From contig JAZRZP010000022.1 in assembly GCA_045601425.1 (NCBI GenBank), forward strand, positions 1-64,000: 64,000 nucleotides of DNA. Reading direction: 5' to 3'. The number at the start of each line of letters is the position of its first letter. The stretch's first letter is position 1. Of this stretch, positions 24,416-32,609 are shown in pieces. Under the pieces are notes generated by a model. It saw only the letters and a list, made by a program, of their open reading frames with translations, searched no databases and was not told the origin of the DNA. A program made the position numbers and the translations under genes. This DNA is from UBA1219 sp045601425. GTDB lineage: Bacteria; Bacteroidota; Bacteroidia; Bacteroidales; P3.

Positions 24416-24897
24416 ATGCAGTGCTTCTGCTCGGCGGCAATCAGGGCGACAGAAAGAAACTCCTTGAGGAAGCTGTCAGACTCATAGGTGAGAGGGTAGG
24501 AGAGGTGAAGCTCAAATCCTCGCTCTACGAAACTGAACCGTGGGGTTTCGAGACAGAACAGAAATTCCTCAATCAGGCAGTGGTGGCATCAACGAAACTG
24601 TCTGCACAGGCGGTCCTGCACGAAGTTCTGAATATCGAGCGTGAACTCGGCCGGGTGCGTACGGGCAAGGGATACAGTTCCCGTACCATGGATATCGATG
24701 TAATGTTTTATGGTACAGAATCTTATGAAACGGCAGAACTTGCGGTTCCGCACCCTCGCCTGCATTTGCGCAGGTTCGTGCTCGTGCCGTTGACGGAAAT
24801 CATTCCCGGGTTCATTCATCCGAAATTTGGAAAAAACATAACCGCTTTGCTCGACTGTTGCCCCGACAAAGGAATGGTATCAAGGTCCAATTTCTGA
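24400..24897 (+). CDS. folK: 2-amino-4-hydroxy-6-hydroxymethyldihydropteridine diphosphokinase
   Basis: Folate pathway enzyme (HPPK) that transfers pyrophosphate from ATP to the pterin. Motifs: LLLGGNQGDRKKLLEEAV at the N-terminus, SSLYETEPWGFETEQKFLNQAV, ELGRVRTGKGYSSRTMDIDVMFYG (metal-binding Asp pair) and VPHPRLHLRRFVLVPL. 165 residues, single domain, not fused to folP or folB. Translationally coupled to aat by a 16-base overlap. The 267-base gap downstream contains only the promoter of the GroES-like gene; no gene was seen there. Confidence 0.96.
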   Translation: MDKHVDAVLLLGGNQGDRKKLLEEAVRLIGERVGEVKLKSSLYETEPWGFETEQKFLNQAVVASTKLSAQAVLHEVLNIERELGRVRTGKGYSSRTMDIDVMFYGTESYETAELAVPHPRLHLRRFVLVPLTEIIPGFIHPKFGKNITALLDCCPDKGMVSRSNF

Positions 24898-25091
24898 AAA
24901 AAACGCGAAATTACCAGACATTCAGTCTTCGTGAAAGAGAAAAGTGTTCTTCCGGTAATATTCTTCTTGCAATATGGTCGGTATGAGAGTTTTGGTTGGG
25001 TAATGTGCTGATTGTCAGTATTTACTGTGTGCTGAAAAATCTTAGACTGAAATAAAAATCGATATGAGTTGCACATAAGATTTTTTTTTTG

Positions 25092-25099
25092 TAATTTTG
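25092..25099 (+). promoter_or_regulatory. -7 element TAATTTTG
   Basis: T-run followed by TAATTTTG and CCG, 66 bases before the GroES-like ATG at 25165. Confidence 0.6.
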
Positions 25100-25164
25100 C
25101 CGTTCGAAAAGCAGTGGCTTTTGTCCGTAAAACGGCAACTGCAAGAATATCAACAAAGACAGAA

Positions 25165-25527
25165 ATGAACACGGATATAGATAAACTCATTGTAGTCGGA
25201 GACAGGGTTTTGGTGAAACCGACAAATGTTGCCGACAAGACCAAGAGCGGGCTCTATCTGCCTGCAGGCTATCAGGAAAAGGAAACCGTCCAGACCGGTT
25301 ACATTCTGAAATGCGGTCCCGGGTACCCGTTGCCTCCAATGGATGCCGACGTTTCGGAACCGTGGAACCCGCAAAAATCAGCCCAAAATTACATCCCGTT
25401 GCAGGTGAAGCCCGGAGACCTTGCCATTTTTCTGCAAAAAGCTGCCACGGAGATAAAATACAACGGCGAAAAGTTTTTCATACTCCCGCAAAATGCCATA
25501 CTCCTCGTGGAACGTGACGAATTCTAA
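25165..25527 (+). CDS. Divergent GroES-like (Cpn10-fold) protein
   Basis: A 120-residue protein with Cpn10 features: the opening VVGDRVLVKPTNVADKTKSGLYLP resembles the GroES N-terminal strand and mobile loop, and the C-terminal part (KVKPGD-like VKPGDLAIF, then the EIKYNGEKFFILPQNAILLV ending) matches the GroES barrel. The middle carries an insertion rich in P and W (YPLPPMDADVSEPWNP), making it longer than the ~95-residue GroES. No groEL is adjacent, so it is probably an accessory paralogue seen in Bacteroidota rather than the main co-chaperonin. The start at 25165 is chosen over an in-frame 25069 because the promoter lies between. Confidence 0.75.
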   Translation: MNTDIDKLIVVGDRVLVKPTNVADKTKSGLYLPAGYQEKETVQTGYILKCGPGYPLPPMDADVSEPWNPQKSAQNYIPLQVKPGDLAIFLQKAATEIKYNGEKFFILPQNAILLVERDEF

Positions 25528-25538
25528 ATGTCTGAACA

Positions 25539-27560
25539 ATGAACAAACTCACTGGAAAAATTTTCAATAACCTCTCGCTGATTTACAAGATTTCCGCAAT
25601 CATTGTCACGGCTTTGCTTATACTGCTCCTTTTTCCGGAAAACCAGAGCGAAACTTACGACTTTTCGGAAAACGGTTTTTGGCAAAATGACGACTTGTAC
25701 GCTCCTTTCGATTTCCCCATCATGAAAACCGACGAGGAACTTGTGCGTGAAAAAAAGACGCTCCAGAATTCTATGATGCTGTTCTTCAGCGTCGATCCGA
25801 TGGCGGAGCACAACACGATGCACAGAATACGCACCCTTGACATTGATGAAAAGGATAAAAAGAATGTCGTCTCGTTGCTGTCGGAATTTTACAGGAAAGG
25901 TATTTTCGAAACTCCAGCCGACTATCCTGCCGGCGAGTCGGGAACATTCATCCTCATAGACGGCAACGTTGGAGAAGAACATGCCTTTGCAGAGTACTTC
26001 AGTTTGGACGACTGCGATTCGGCTTTGTCTGAAATTATTCGCGATACTTCGACAGAATCGCTGATAATCAGCGAGATAATTCCAAATATCGATTTCGATG
26101 AAACACGCACCGGAATAGAATACGAATCGCAGATTTCGCAGATTTCCTCTACCATGGACATCGTAAGCAAGGACGAACTCATCGTTACCAAAGGCGAACA
26201 CATAAGTGCAGAAAAAGCCCGAATCCTCCGCTCTCTCGCACAGGAAGAACAGCGGAAGCATGAGGCACACTTCTCAAAATTCAACTACAACCTCGGAAAA
26301 TTTCTCCTCAACATCATTGCCTTGGCCGTGCTGTTTTTCTTTCTCAAACTGATAAAGCACCCACTCCTTGATGATAACAAAAAAGTTACTTTCGTGCTTT
26401 TCATCATACTTCTCATGGCAGCCATGATGGAAGCTACGGTGCGCATCGATTCTCACTACACCTTGCTTGTGCCGATATGTTTGGCTCCAATCCTCATGCG
26501 AGTATTCTTCGACATACGTGTGGCACTCTACATACACCTTGTGAATACTATAATATTGGCCTCATGGGTGCCAAACAGTTTTGAATTTATTTATTATCAG
26601 ATAGTTACAGGAATGCTTTCCATTATTTGCGTGAAAGATGTGGAACGCAGGTCGAACTTCTTTATAGTAAGTCTGATGATATTTTTCTCATATTCGGTGA
26701 TTTATGTGGCCGGTATACTCAGTCAGGACACGAATCTCGGAGGCATAGAACCTCAGAAATTTCTGATATTCTTCTTCAATGCTCTGCTTACCCTTCTCGC
26801 ATACCCGCTCATATATCTGTTTGAGAGAATGTTCGGCCTTGTGACCAGGCTTACCCTCTTGGAAATATCCAATACCAACAACAAGCTGCTGAGAGCTTTG
26901 AGCGACAATGCCCCGGGAACATTTCAGCATTCCATTCAGGTGGCTAACCTTTCCGAAAATATCATACACGAAATCGGTGGAAATGCACTTCTTGCCAAAG
27001 CCGGTGCCCTGTATCATGACATAGGCAAAATCGAAAACCCTTTGTATTTTACTGAAAATCAGGTGGGCAGTTTCAATCCACACGAGAATCTTTCAAATTC
27101 CGAAAGTGCCAAAATAATCATTGACCATGTGGGGCAGGGAATATCTCTAGCAAAGAAATACAAGCTTCCCGAAGAAATTGCCGACTTCATCAGGACTCAC
27201 CACGGAACCACAAAAACAGCATATTTTTACAACAAGCAGTTGCGGGATTTCCCCGATGAACCTGTGGACGAATATGACTACCGTTATTTCGGACCGCGGC
27301 CATATTCGCGAGAGACTGCCGTCGTCATGCTTGTCGATTCGGTGGAAGCGGCCGTCAAAAGTCTGAAAAATCCGCGCGTCGAAGACATCGAAGCACTCGT
27401 CAACAACGTGGTGGATTCAAAAATTGCCGACGATCAGCTCAGCAACTGCAACATTACTTTCCGCGACATTGACAAAATAAAGATAATACTGAAAAAAAGA
27501 ATGATAAGTATCTGTCATCCGAGAACCGAGTATCCCGTGGCAGAAACCGGAAAATCCTAA
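25539..27560 (+). CDS. 7TM-HD membrane phosphohydrolase (PgpH/YqfF-like)
   Basis: A 673-residue protein with an N-terminal transmembrane helix (about 14-32), an extracytoplasmic 7TMR-HDED-type domain (about 35-245, including KGEHISAEKARIL), seven transmembrane helices (about 255-450), and a cytoplasmic HD domain starting FQHSIQVANLSE with metal-binding HDIGK (in ALYHDIGKIENP) and a later IRTHHGT. PgpH proteins of this architecture hydrolyse cyclic di-AMP; that activity is known for the family and inferred here. It follows the GroES-like gene by 11 bases and precedes the Nfn-like gene by 6, so these three likely form one transcript. Confidence 0.9.
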   Translation: MNKLTGKIFNNLSLIYKISAIIVTALLILLLFPENQSETYDFSENGFWQNDDLYAPFDFPIMKTDEELVREKKTLQNSMMLFFSVDPMAEHNTMHRIRTLDIDEKDKKNVVSLLSEFYRKGIFETPADYPAGESGTFILIDGNVGEEHAFAEYFSLDDCDSALSEIIRDTSTESLIISEIIPNIDFDETRTGIEYESQISQISSTMDIVSKDELIVTKGEHISAEKARILRSLAQEEQRKHEAHFSKFNYNLGKFLLNIIALAVLFFFLKLIKHPLLDDNKKVTFVLFIILLMAAMMEATVRIDSHYTLLVPICLAPILMRVFFDIRVALYIHLVNTIILASWVPNSFEFIYYQIVTGMLSIICVKDVERRSNFFIVSLMIFFSYSVIYVAGILSQDTNLGGIEPQKFLIFFFNALLTLLAYPLIYLFERMFGLVTRLTLLEISNTNNKLLRALSDNAPGTFQHSIQVANLSENIIHEIGGNALLAKAGALYHDIGKIENPLYFTENQVGSFNPHENLSNSESAKIIIDHVGQGISLAKKYKLPEEIADFIRTHHGTTKTAYFYNKQLRDFPDEPVDEYDYRYFGPRPYSRETAVVMLVDSVEAAVKSLKNPRVEDIEALVNNVVDSKIADDQLSNCNITFRDIDKIKIILKKRMISICHPRTEYPVAETGKS

Positions 27561-27566
27561 ATTATT

Positions 27567-29831
27567 ATGTATAAAATACTGAATAAGAAAGAATTGGCTG
27601 TCGATACCATACTTCTCGAAGTTTCGGCACCGCGTATTGCAGAATCGGCTTTGCCTGGCCAGTTCCTCATCGTGAAGATGAAAGAACATTCCGAACGTAT
27701 TCCATTGACAATAAGCGATTATGACATAGAAAAAGGCAGCGTTACAATAGTGTTCAAAGTTATCGGCAAATCAACGCGAGATATGTCCCAGCTTCAGGTT
27801 GGCGATAGCTTCTGCGACATCGTCGGACCGCTCGGACGCTGCTCCGAATTTGTACATCTCGGTCCCGAAGAACTCAAAGACAGAAAGTTCGTCTTTGTCG
27901 GCGGAGGCGTTGGAATAGCTCCAATATATCCGCAAGTAAAATGGCTTCATAACCATGGAGTTACATGCGACTGCATAATAGGTGCAAAAACTCATTCACT
28001 TCTGGTTTACGAAGAAGAACTCCGTCCGATGTGTAATCTCTACGTGACTACCGATGACGGTACTTCAGAATATAAAGGTCTGGTAACCACTGTTTTGGAA
28101 ACTCTTGTGAATCAAGGAAAGAAGTACGATGAAGTGGTGGCTATAGGTCCTCTGGTGATGATGAAATTCGTTACCATGACGGCACGGAAATACGGTCTGA
28201 AAACTACCGTGAGCCTGAATGCCCTCATGGTTGACGGAACAGGCATGTGCGGAGCTTGCCGCGTTTCTGTGGGAGGAAAGACAAAATTCACCTGCGTCGA
28301 TGGTCCAGAATTCGACGGTGCTTCTGTCGATTTCGATGCTGCCATGAAACGTCAGGCCATGTACAACAACGTCGAAACCCGCAAACAGCTTGAAAATCAG
28401 GAAAAGGCCGAAGGTCACGTGTGTCATGTCGGAGGCGTTACCGGCGAAACTCCCGACAAGAAGAAACGTGTTCCCGTTCCCGAACAGAAACCCGAAGTCC
28501 GTGCAAGGAACTTTGCAGAAGTGTGTCTCGGATACAATGCCGAGGATGCCGTCCTTGAGGCACAACGGTGCCTGCAGTGCAAAGATCCTCAGTGTGTCAA
28601 GGGCTGTCCGGTAGGCATACATATACCCGATTTCATACATCAGGTTGCAGAAGGCCGTTTTGCCGAAGCTGCAAAAATAATCAGAATGGATTCGGCCTTG
28701 CCTTCAGTATGCGGACGAGTATGTCCGCAGGAGACACAGTGCGAGGGACGCTGCGTTATGGGAAAGCGCTTTGAACCTGTCGCCATCGGCAAGCTTGAAC
28801 GCTTCGTGGGTGACTATGCCCGCGAAAATAACGTGGAAGCCGATGTGCCGGCTGCCAAAAACGGGAAGAAAGTTGCCGTGGTCGGCAGCGGTCCTTCGGG
28901 AATGACCTGCGCAAAGGACTTGTTGTCAATGGGTTATGACGTTACTGTGTTTGAGGCTCTCCACGAATTCGGCGGGGTGCTGGTATATGGCATACCGGAA
29001 TTCCGTCTACCAAAGAAACTCGTCGTGAAACCAGAAATCGAGAGTATAGAAAAACTCGGTGCGAAGTTCGAACGCAACGTGGTTGTAGGACGGACGGTCT
29101 CCATTGATGACCTTTTGGAAAAAGAAGGATTCGACGCCGTTTTCGTAGGAACGGGTGCCGGACTCCCGAAATTCATGAACATAGAGGGGGAAAACCTTTG
29201 CGGTGTGGTTTCTGCCAATGAATTCCTTACACGGAACAACCTGCTGTTCGCCTATCGCGAAGGCTACGACACGCCCAACTTCGTCGGCAAGAAAGTCGTT
29301 GTGGTTGGAGGTGGCAACGTGGCCATGGATGCCGCCCGTACGGCCTTGCGTCTTGGTGCCGATGTCACCGTAGTGTACCGCCGTTCCATGGAAGAACTTC
29401 CGGCCCGAGCCGAAGAAGTTCACCACGCACAGGAAGAGGGTATAAGATTCTCCCTGCTCTGCAATCCTACCGAAATACTCGGCGATGAAAACGGCTGGGT
29501 GAAGGCCGTAAAGTGCGTACGCATGGAATTGGGCGACCCCGACGCATCAGGACGCCGTTCCCCAGTGGAAATACATGGTTCCGAATTCGTCATTGATACC
29601 GACATGGTGATAATGTCGTTGGGAACATCTTCCAATCCGCTGATAGGAAACACGACTCCGAATCTGAACATGGACCGCAGGAGCTGTATAGTGGCCGATG
29701 AAAACGGCCGCACTTCCAGACCGCACATATATGCCGGAGGTGATGCGGTGAGCGGTGCCGCCACCGTAATCCTCGCCATGGGTGCGGGAAAACGTGCGGC
29801 CAAGGCCATAGATGAGGATCTGAGAAAATAA
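27567..29831 (+). CDS. Fused NfnA/NfnB-type (ferredoxin:NADP+) oxidoreductase
   Basis: A 754-residue fusion. Residues 1-290 are a ferredoxin-reductase/PyrK-like module: FAD and NAD sites (IPLTISDYD; FVGGGVGIAPIYPQ) and a [2Fe-2S] site in GMCGACRVSVGGKTKFTC. Residues ~300-754 are a glutamate synthase small-subunit-like module: two [4Fe-4S] sites (CLQCKDPQCVKGCP and CGRVCPQETQCEGRC), FAD-binding VVGSGPSGM and NADPH-binding VVVGGGNVAMDA. In Thermotoga and Clostridium these are the two subunits of the electron-bifurcating NfnAB, which links NADH, NADPH and ferredoxin. No glutamate synthase large subunit is near, supporting the Nfn reading. Activity inferred from domains. Ends before a strong terminator. 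Confidence 0.88.
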   Translation: MYKILNKKELAVDTILLEVSAPRIAESALPGQFLIVKMKEHSERIPLTISDYDIEKGSVTIVFKVIGKSTRDMSQLQVGDSFCDIVGPLGRCSEFVHLGPEELKDRKFVFVGGGVGIAPIYPQVKWLHNHGVTCDCIIGAKTHSLLVYEEELRPMCNLYVTTDDGTSEYKGLVTTVLETLVNQGKKYDEVVAIGPLVMMKFVTMTARKYGLKTTVSLNALMVDGTGMCGACRVSVGGKTKFTCVDGPEFDGASVDFDAAMKRQAMYNNVETRKQLENQEKAEGHVCHVGGVTGETPDKKKRVPVPEQKPEVRARNFAEVCLGYNAEDAVLEAQRCLQCKDPQCVKGCPVGIHIPDFIHQVAEGRFAEAAKIIRMDSALPSVCGRVCPQETQCEGRCVMGKRFEPVAIGKLERFVGDYARENNVEADVPAAKNGKKVAVVGSGPSGMTCAKDLLSMGYDVTVFEALHEFGGVLVYGIPEFRLPKKLVVKPEIESIEKLGAKFERNVVVGRTVSIDDLLEKEGFDAVFVGTGAGLPKFMNIEGENLCGVVSANEFLTRNNLLFAYREGYDTPNFVGKKVVVVGGGNVAMDAARTALRLGADVTVVYRRSMEELPARAEEVHHAQEEGIRFSLLCNPTEILGDENGWVKAVKCVRMELGDPDASGRRSPVEIHGSEFVIDTDMVIMSLGTSSNPLIGNTTPNLNMDRRSCIVADENGRTSRPHIYAGGDAVSGAATVILAMGAGKRAAKAIDEDLRK

Positions 29832-29849
29832 AATATCCGGAAAAAATCT

Positions 29850-29885
29850 TCCGCCGTTGTGACCTGTTCGCAACGGCGGATTTTT
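29850..29885 (+). terminator. Rho-independent terminator
   Basis: TCCGCCGTTG (29850-29859) pairs with CAACGGCGGA (29871-29880), followed by TTTTTCTTTC. The rest of the 312-base gap up to 30144 is AT-rich and holds only the promoter at 30027. Confidence 0.88.
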
Positions 29886-30026
29886 CTTTCAGCGGAACAA
29901 GACTGTTCCAAATTTACTTTCTGTTCTGTGTCAATGGGTTGCGGTGATGAACTGTGATTTTGTGAGAAAAAATCAAATTTATTTTTCCTGAATTCCAATA
30001 AAAAATGCAGTTTTTAAAAAAAAAAG

Positions 30027-30034
30027 TATATTTG
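30027..30034 (+). promoter_or_regulatory. -7 element TATATTTG
   Basis: A-run, G, then TATATTTG; the leader to the lipoprotein ATG at 30144 is about 100 bases and shows no clear structure. Confidence 0.6.
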
Positions 30035-30143
30035 TATCGGAACCGGATTTTGTCTCGATTGTGTATTGTGTTGATTTTCAATAAAATATGCTTTAGAAAC
30101 AAAATTTGAAAAAGTTGAAAAAAATTACTGATAAAAAAACACG

Positions 30144-31103
30144 ATGAAAATGGTATCTTTGAAAAAATGTTTTAAGTTAAAGTCGGCAATTCTTTGCGCG
30201 ATTGTTTTCACGGCAATGTCGGGCATGTTTTTTTCCTGTACGGAGGACGACCCCGAAAAAACTGACGAAAACACCCCTCCAAGCACGGTTGATGCAGTGT
30301 TCAGTGTAAGTGCCAAAGGAAAAGTCCGTTTCTCTCCAGGAAACTTGCAGTATCAAGCCAGCACAAATACATGGCGTTTTGCCGAACACCAATACGATTT
30401 TGTGGGCGATTCAGCCAATGGCACAGTATACGAAAACGGTGTGAAGTGCGACAATGCGCTTGTCGATTCTGGCTACACAGGCTGGATAGACCTTTTCTGC
30501 TGGGGTACCAGCGGGTACAACGGCAAGCATCCTTACTTGGCATCCCCTGTATATGACTATACATGTGAGCGCAAAGATATAACTGGAACCAACTACGACT
30601 GGGGAGTGTACAATAATATCTACAATCCAAAAACGAATGCTACCGACTCTGCCGGTACATGGCGCACCTTGACGCAAGATGAATGGGTTTACCTGTTAAC
30701 GCGCCGAGGTGCTGTCTTTCACCCGGATTGGTGGTTATATAGCGTGGTGACAATAAAACGTATTGATGGTACTAACGATGTAAGTGGATTGATTATCTAT
30801 CCCAACGGTATTTCTGCCAAACCGGCTGGGGTGAACGCAGCTTTGACACAAAACAACAAAACGTCCGTTGATATCACCAAGGGCGACTATGAAAAACTGG
30901 AAGCTGCAGGTTGTGTCTTTTTGCCGGCTGCCAGCCGCCGCCATGGAACTGCTGTCACCAATGAGTGGAACAGTGGCTACTATTGGAATTCAATGTACTG
31001 GTCGCTCTATTGGGCATGTAATCTGTTATTCAAAAGCGGCAAGGTGGATCCGAAAGGTAGTGAGGATGTCGGTACCGGTCTATCAGTCCGTCTTGTGCGC
31101 TGA
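30144..31103 (+). CDS. C-type-lectin-like lipoprotein, paralogue of the gene at the left edge
   Basis: A 319-residue protein with a lipoprotein signal (hydrophobic stretch ending GMFFSC, Cys about residue 31) followed by an acidic linker (TEDDPEKTDENTPP). The mature part opens with FSVSAKGKVRFSPGNLQYQ, a block common at the start of Bacteroidales surface proteins with a C-type-lectin-like fold, and ends with GCVFLPAA, SGYYWNSMYW and SVRLVR. The C-terminal ~130 residues align with the fragment at 3-398, strongly conserved in the framework and variable between. This is the usual layout of retroelement-diversified target proteins, but here the variable codons are less biased to C/T endings than in the other copy. 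Probably exposed on the outer membrane; ligand unknown. Confidence 0.82.
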   Translation: MKMVSLKKCFKLKSAILCAIVFTAMSGMFFSCTEDDPEKTDENTPPSTVDAVFSVSAKGKVRFSPGNLQYQASTNTWRFAEHQYDFVGDSANGTVYENGVKCDNALVDSGYTGWIDLFCWGTSGYNGKHPYLASPVYDYTCERKDITGTNYDWGVYNNIYNPKTNATDSAGTWRTLTQDEWVYLLTRRGAVFHPDWWLYSVVTIKRIDGTNDVSGLIIYPNGISAKPAGVNAALTQNNKTSVDITKGDYEKLEAAGCVFLPAASRRHGTAVTNEWNSGYYWNSMYWSLYWACNLLFKSGKVDPKGSEDVGTGLSVRLVR

Positions 31104-31189
31104 AAGTTTTCATTTGTCTTTGCGTTTGTGTTCGGCGTCCGCCGTTTTGTAGCGAAAAAAATCTTTTTGTAAGAACGGATTTTTTTTCG

Positions 31190-31197
31190 TATCTTTG
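31190..31197 (+). promoter_or_regulatory. -7 element TATCTTTG with -33 TTTG
   Basis: T8-CG-TATCTTTG-CAG; a TTTG at 31166-31169 lies 20 bases upstream, matching the Bacteroidota -33/-7 spacing. Promoter of the arginine deiminase gene. Confidence 0.78.
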
Positions 31198-31202
31198 CAG
31201 TT

Positions 31203-31234
31203 CCCGTCAGGATTGCTTTTTTTGACGGGTTTTC
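31203..31234 (+). promoter_or_regulatory. Terminator-like hairpin at the start of the arginine deiminase leader
   Basis: CCCGTCA (31203-31209) pairs with TGACGGG (31223-31229), followed by TTTTC. It begins at about the predicted transcription start, so it would sit at the very 5' end of the message; possible attenuator or mRNA stabiliser. Confidence 0.45.
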
Positions 31235-31282
31235 GGATGTTCTTTTTGCCAGAAATGTTTGGAATCAGACAGATACGGTGAA

Positions 31283-32557
31283 ATGAGACGTCCTATGTTG
31301 AATCAAAAAAGACACAAATTGGATACAAAAGTTCATGTAAATTCCGAAATCGGCAAGCTGAATGCTGTGATACTGCACCGGCCGGGAGCCGAAATAGAAC
31401 GTATGACTCCCGAAAACATCAAGTATGCACTGTACAGCGACATACTCAACAGACGTCTCGTGGACAAGGAATACGCTAATTTCTGCGGAGTGTTCGAAAA
31501 GGTCACCAAGGTTTTCTATGTCGAGGATCTGCTGGCGCAACTGCTTGAGAACGACAAGAATAAGGAAGAAATCGTGCTTCAGTCGTGCATTTTCGACGGC
31601 TGTGAATTTCTTATCGACGAACTGCTTTCGCACTCGTCTGAAGTACTTGCAAATGAGCTGATTACCGGTTTCGCCTACCGCAAGGGCATCGACCCTGACC
31701 GCTATGAAAGAGACCGTTATATCCTGAAACCACTCTACAACCTCTTTTTTACCCGCGACGCATCATCCTCGGTTTACGATCAGGTGCTGATACATCCGAT
31801 GACCTATCAGGTACGCAAACGCGAATCGCTGATTTTTGAATCGGTATTCAAAAAACTTTTCGGCTGCGAAACCATTCACCCTCAGGATTTCAAATCCACT
31901 TCCACCACCGAAGGCGGCGACACGCTCATAGCCCGCGAAGACACCCTGTGTATAGGCAACGGCTCGCGCACCAACAAGGACGGCATCGAATTCTGGGTGA
32001 ACAAATTCAAGAACGAGAGGAAACACTTCAATATCCTTGTGCAGGAACTGCCACAATCTCCCGAATCCTTCATACATCTCGACATGGTGTTCACGTTCTT
32101 GGATACACATTACTGCATGATGTACGAACCCATAATTACAGGGAAGGTGCCGGGCCTGCACACCACACACATCGAAATCGACAACGGAAAAGTGACTTAT
32201 CACGACAAACCGGATTTTCTGCAAGGACTCAAGGACCTGAATTTCGACCTGCAGCCCGTAAAATGCGGAGGCGACGACAACTGGACACAGCAGCGAGAGC
32301 AGTGGCACAGCGGTGCAAATTTCTTCGCGATGGGAGAAGGAAAAATCATAGGCTACCAGAGAAATTGGAATACCATCGAGGCACTGTCGCAAAACGGTTT
32401 CGCCGTACTCCCGGCTCAGGATGTCGTTTCGGGAAAGGTACAGGTTTCCGACTATCAGCGTTATGTCGTTACCCTTGAGGCTTCGGAACTGCCGCGAGGC
32501 TGTGGCGGAGCACGTTGCATGACTATGCCAGTCAACCGCGACGAAGTGGCATGGTGA
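31283..32557 (+). CDS. arcA: Arginine deiminase
   Basis: Hydrolyses arginine to citrulline and ammonia, for ATP yield via the deiminase pathway or acid resistance. Guanidino-group-modifying fold motifs: NSEIGKLNAVILHRPG at the N-terminus, LFFTRDASSS, TEGGDTLIA (about residue 210), FIHLDMVFTFLD with the catalytic His, and the catalytic Cys in GCGGARCMTMP near the C-terminus. About 424 residues, typical. Starts at 31283 or 31295 are both possible; an upstream in-frame ATG at 31259 is less likely. No arcB, arcC or arginine/ornithine antiporter gene is adjacent, so the rest of the pathway must be elsewhere or absent. Confidence 0.93.
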   Translation: MRRPMLNQKRHKLDTKVHVNSEIGKLNAVILHRPGAEIERMTPENIKYALYSDILNRRLVDKEYANFCGVFEKVTKVFYVEDLLAQLLENDKNKEEIVLQSCIFDGCEFLIDELLSHSSEVLANELITGFAYRKGIDPDRYERDRYILKPLYNLFFTRDASSSVYDQVLIHPMTYQVRKRESLIFESVFKKLFGCETIHPQDFKSTSTTEGGDTLIAREDTLCIGNGSRTNKDGIEFWVNKFKNERKHFNILVQELPQSPESFIHLDMVFTFLDTHYCMMYEPIITGKVPGLHTTHIEIDNGKVTYHDKPDFLQGLKDLNFDLQPVKCGGDDNWTQQREQWHSGANFFAMGEGKIIGYQRNWNTIEALSQNGFAVLPAQDVVSGKVQVSDYQRYVVTLEASELPRGCGGARCMTMPVNRDEVAW

Positions 32558-32609
32558 CAGAATCCCCTTCATTGAAAAAAATTTTTTAGTAATATAAAAA
32601 CTAAACTAA

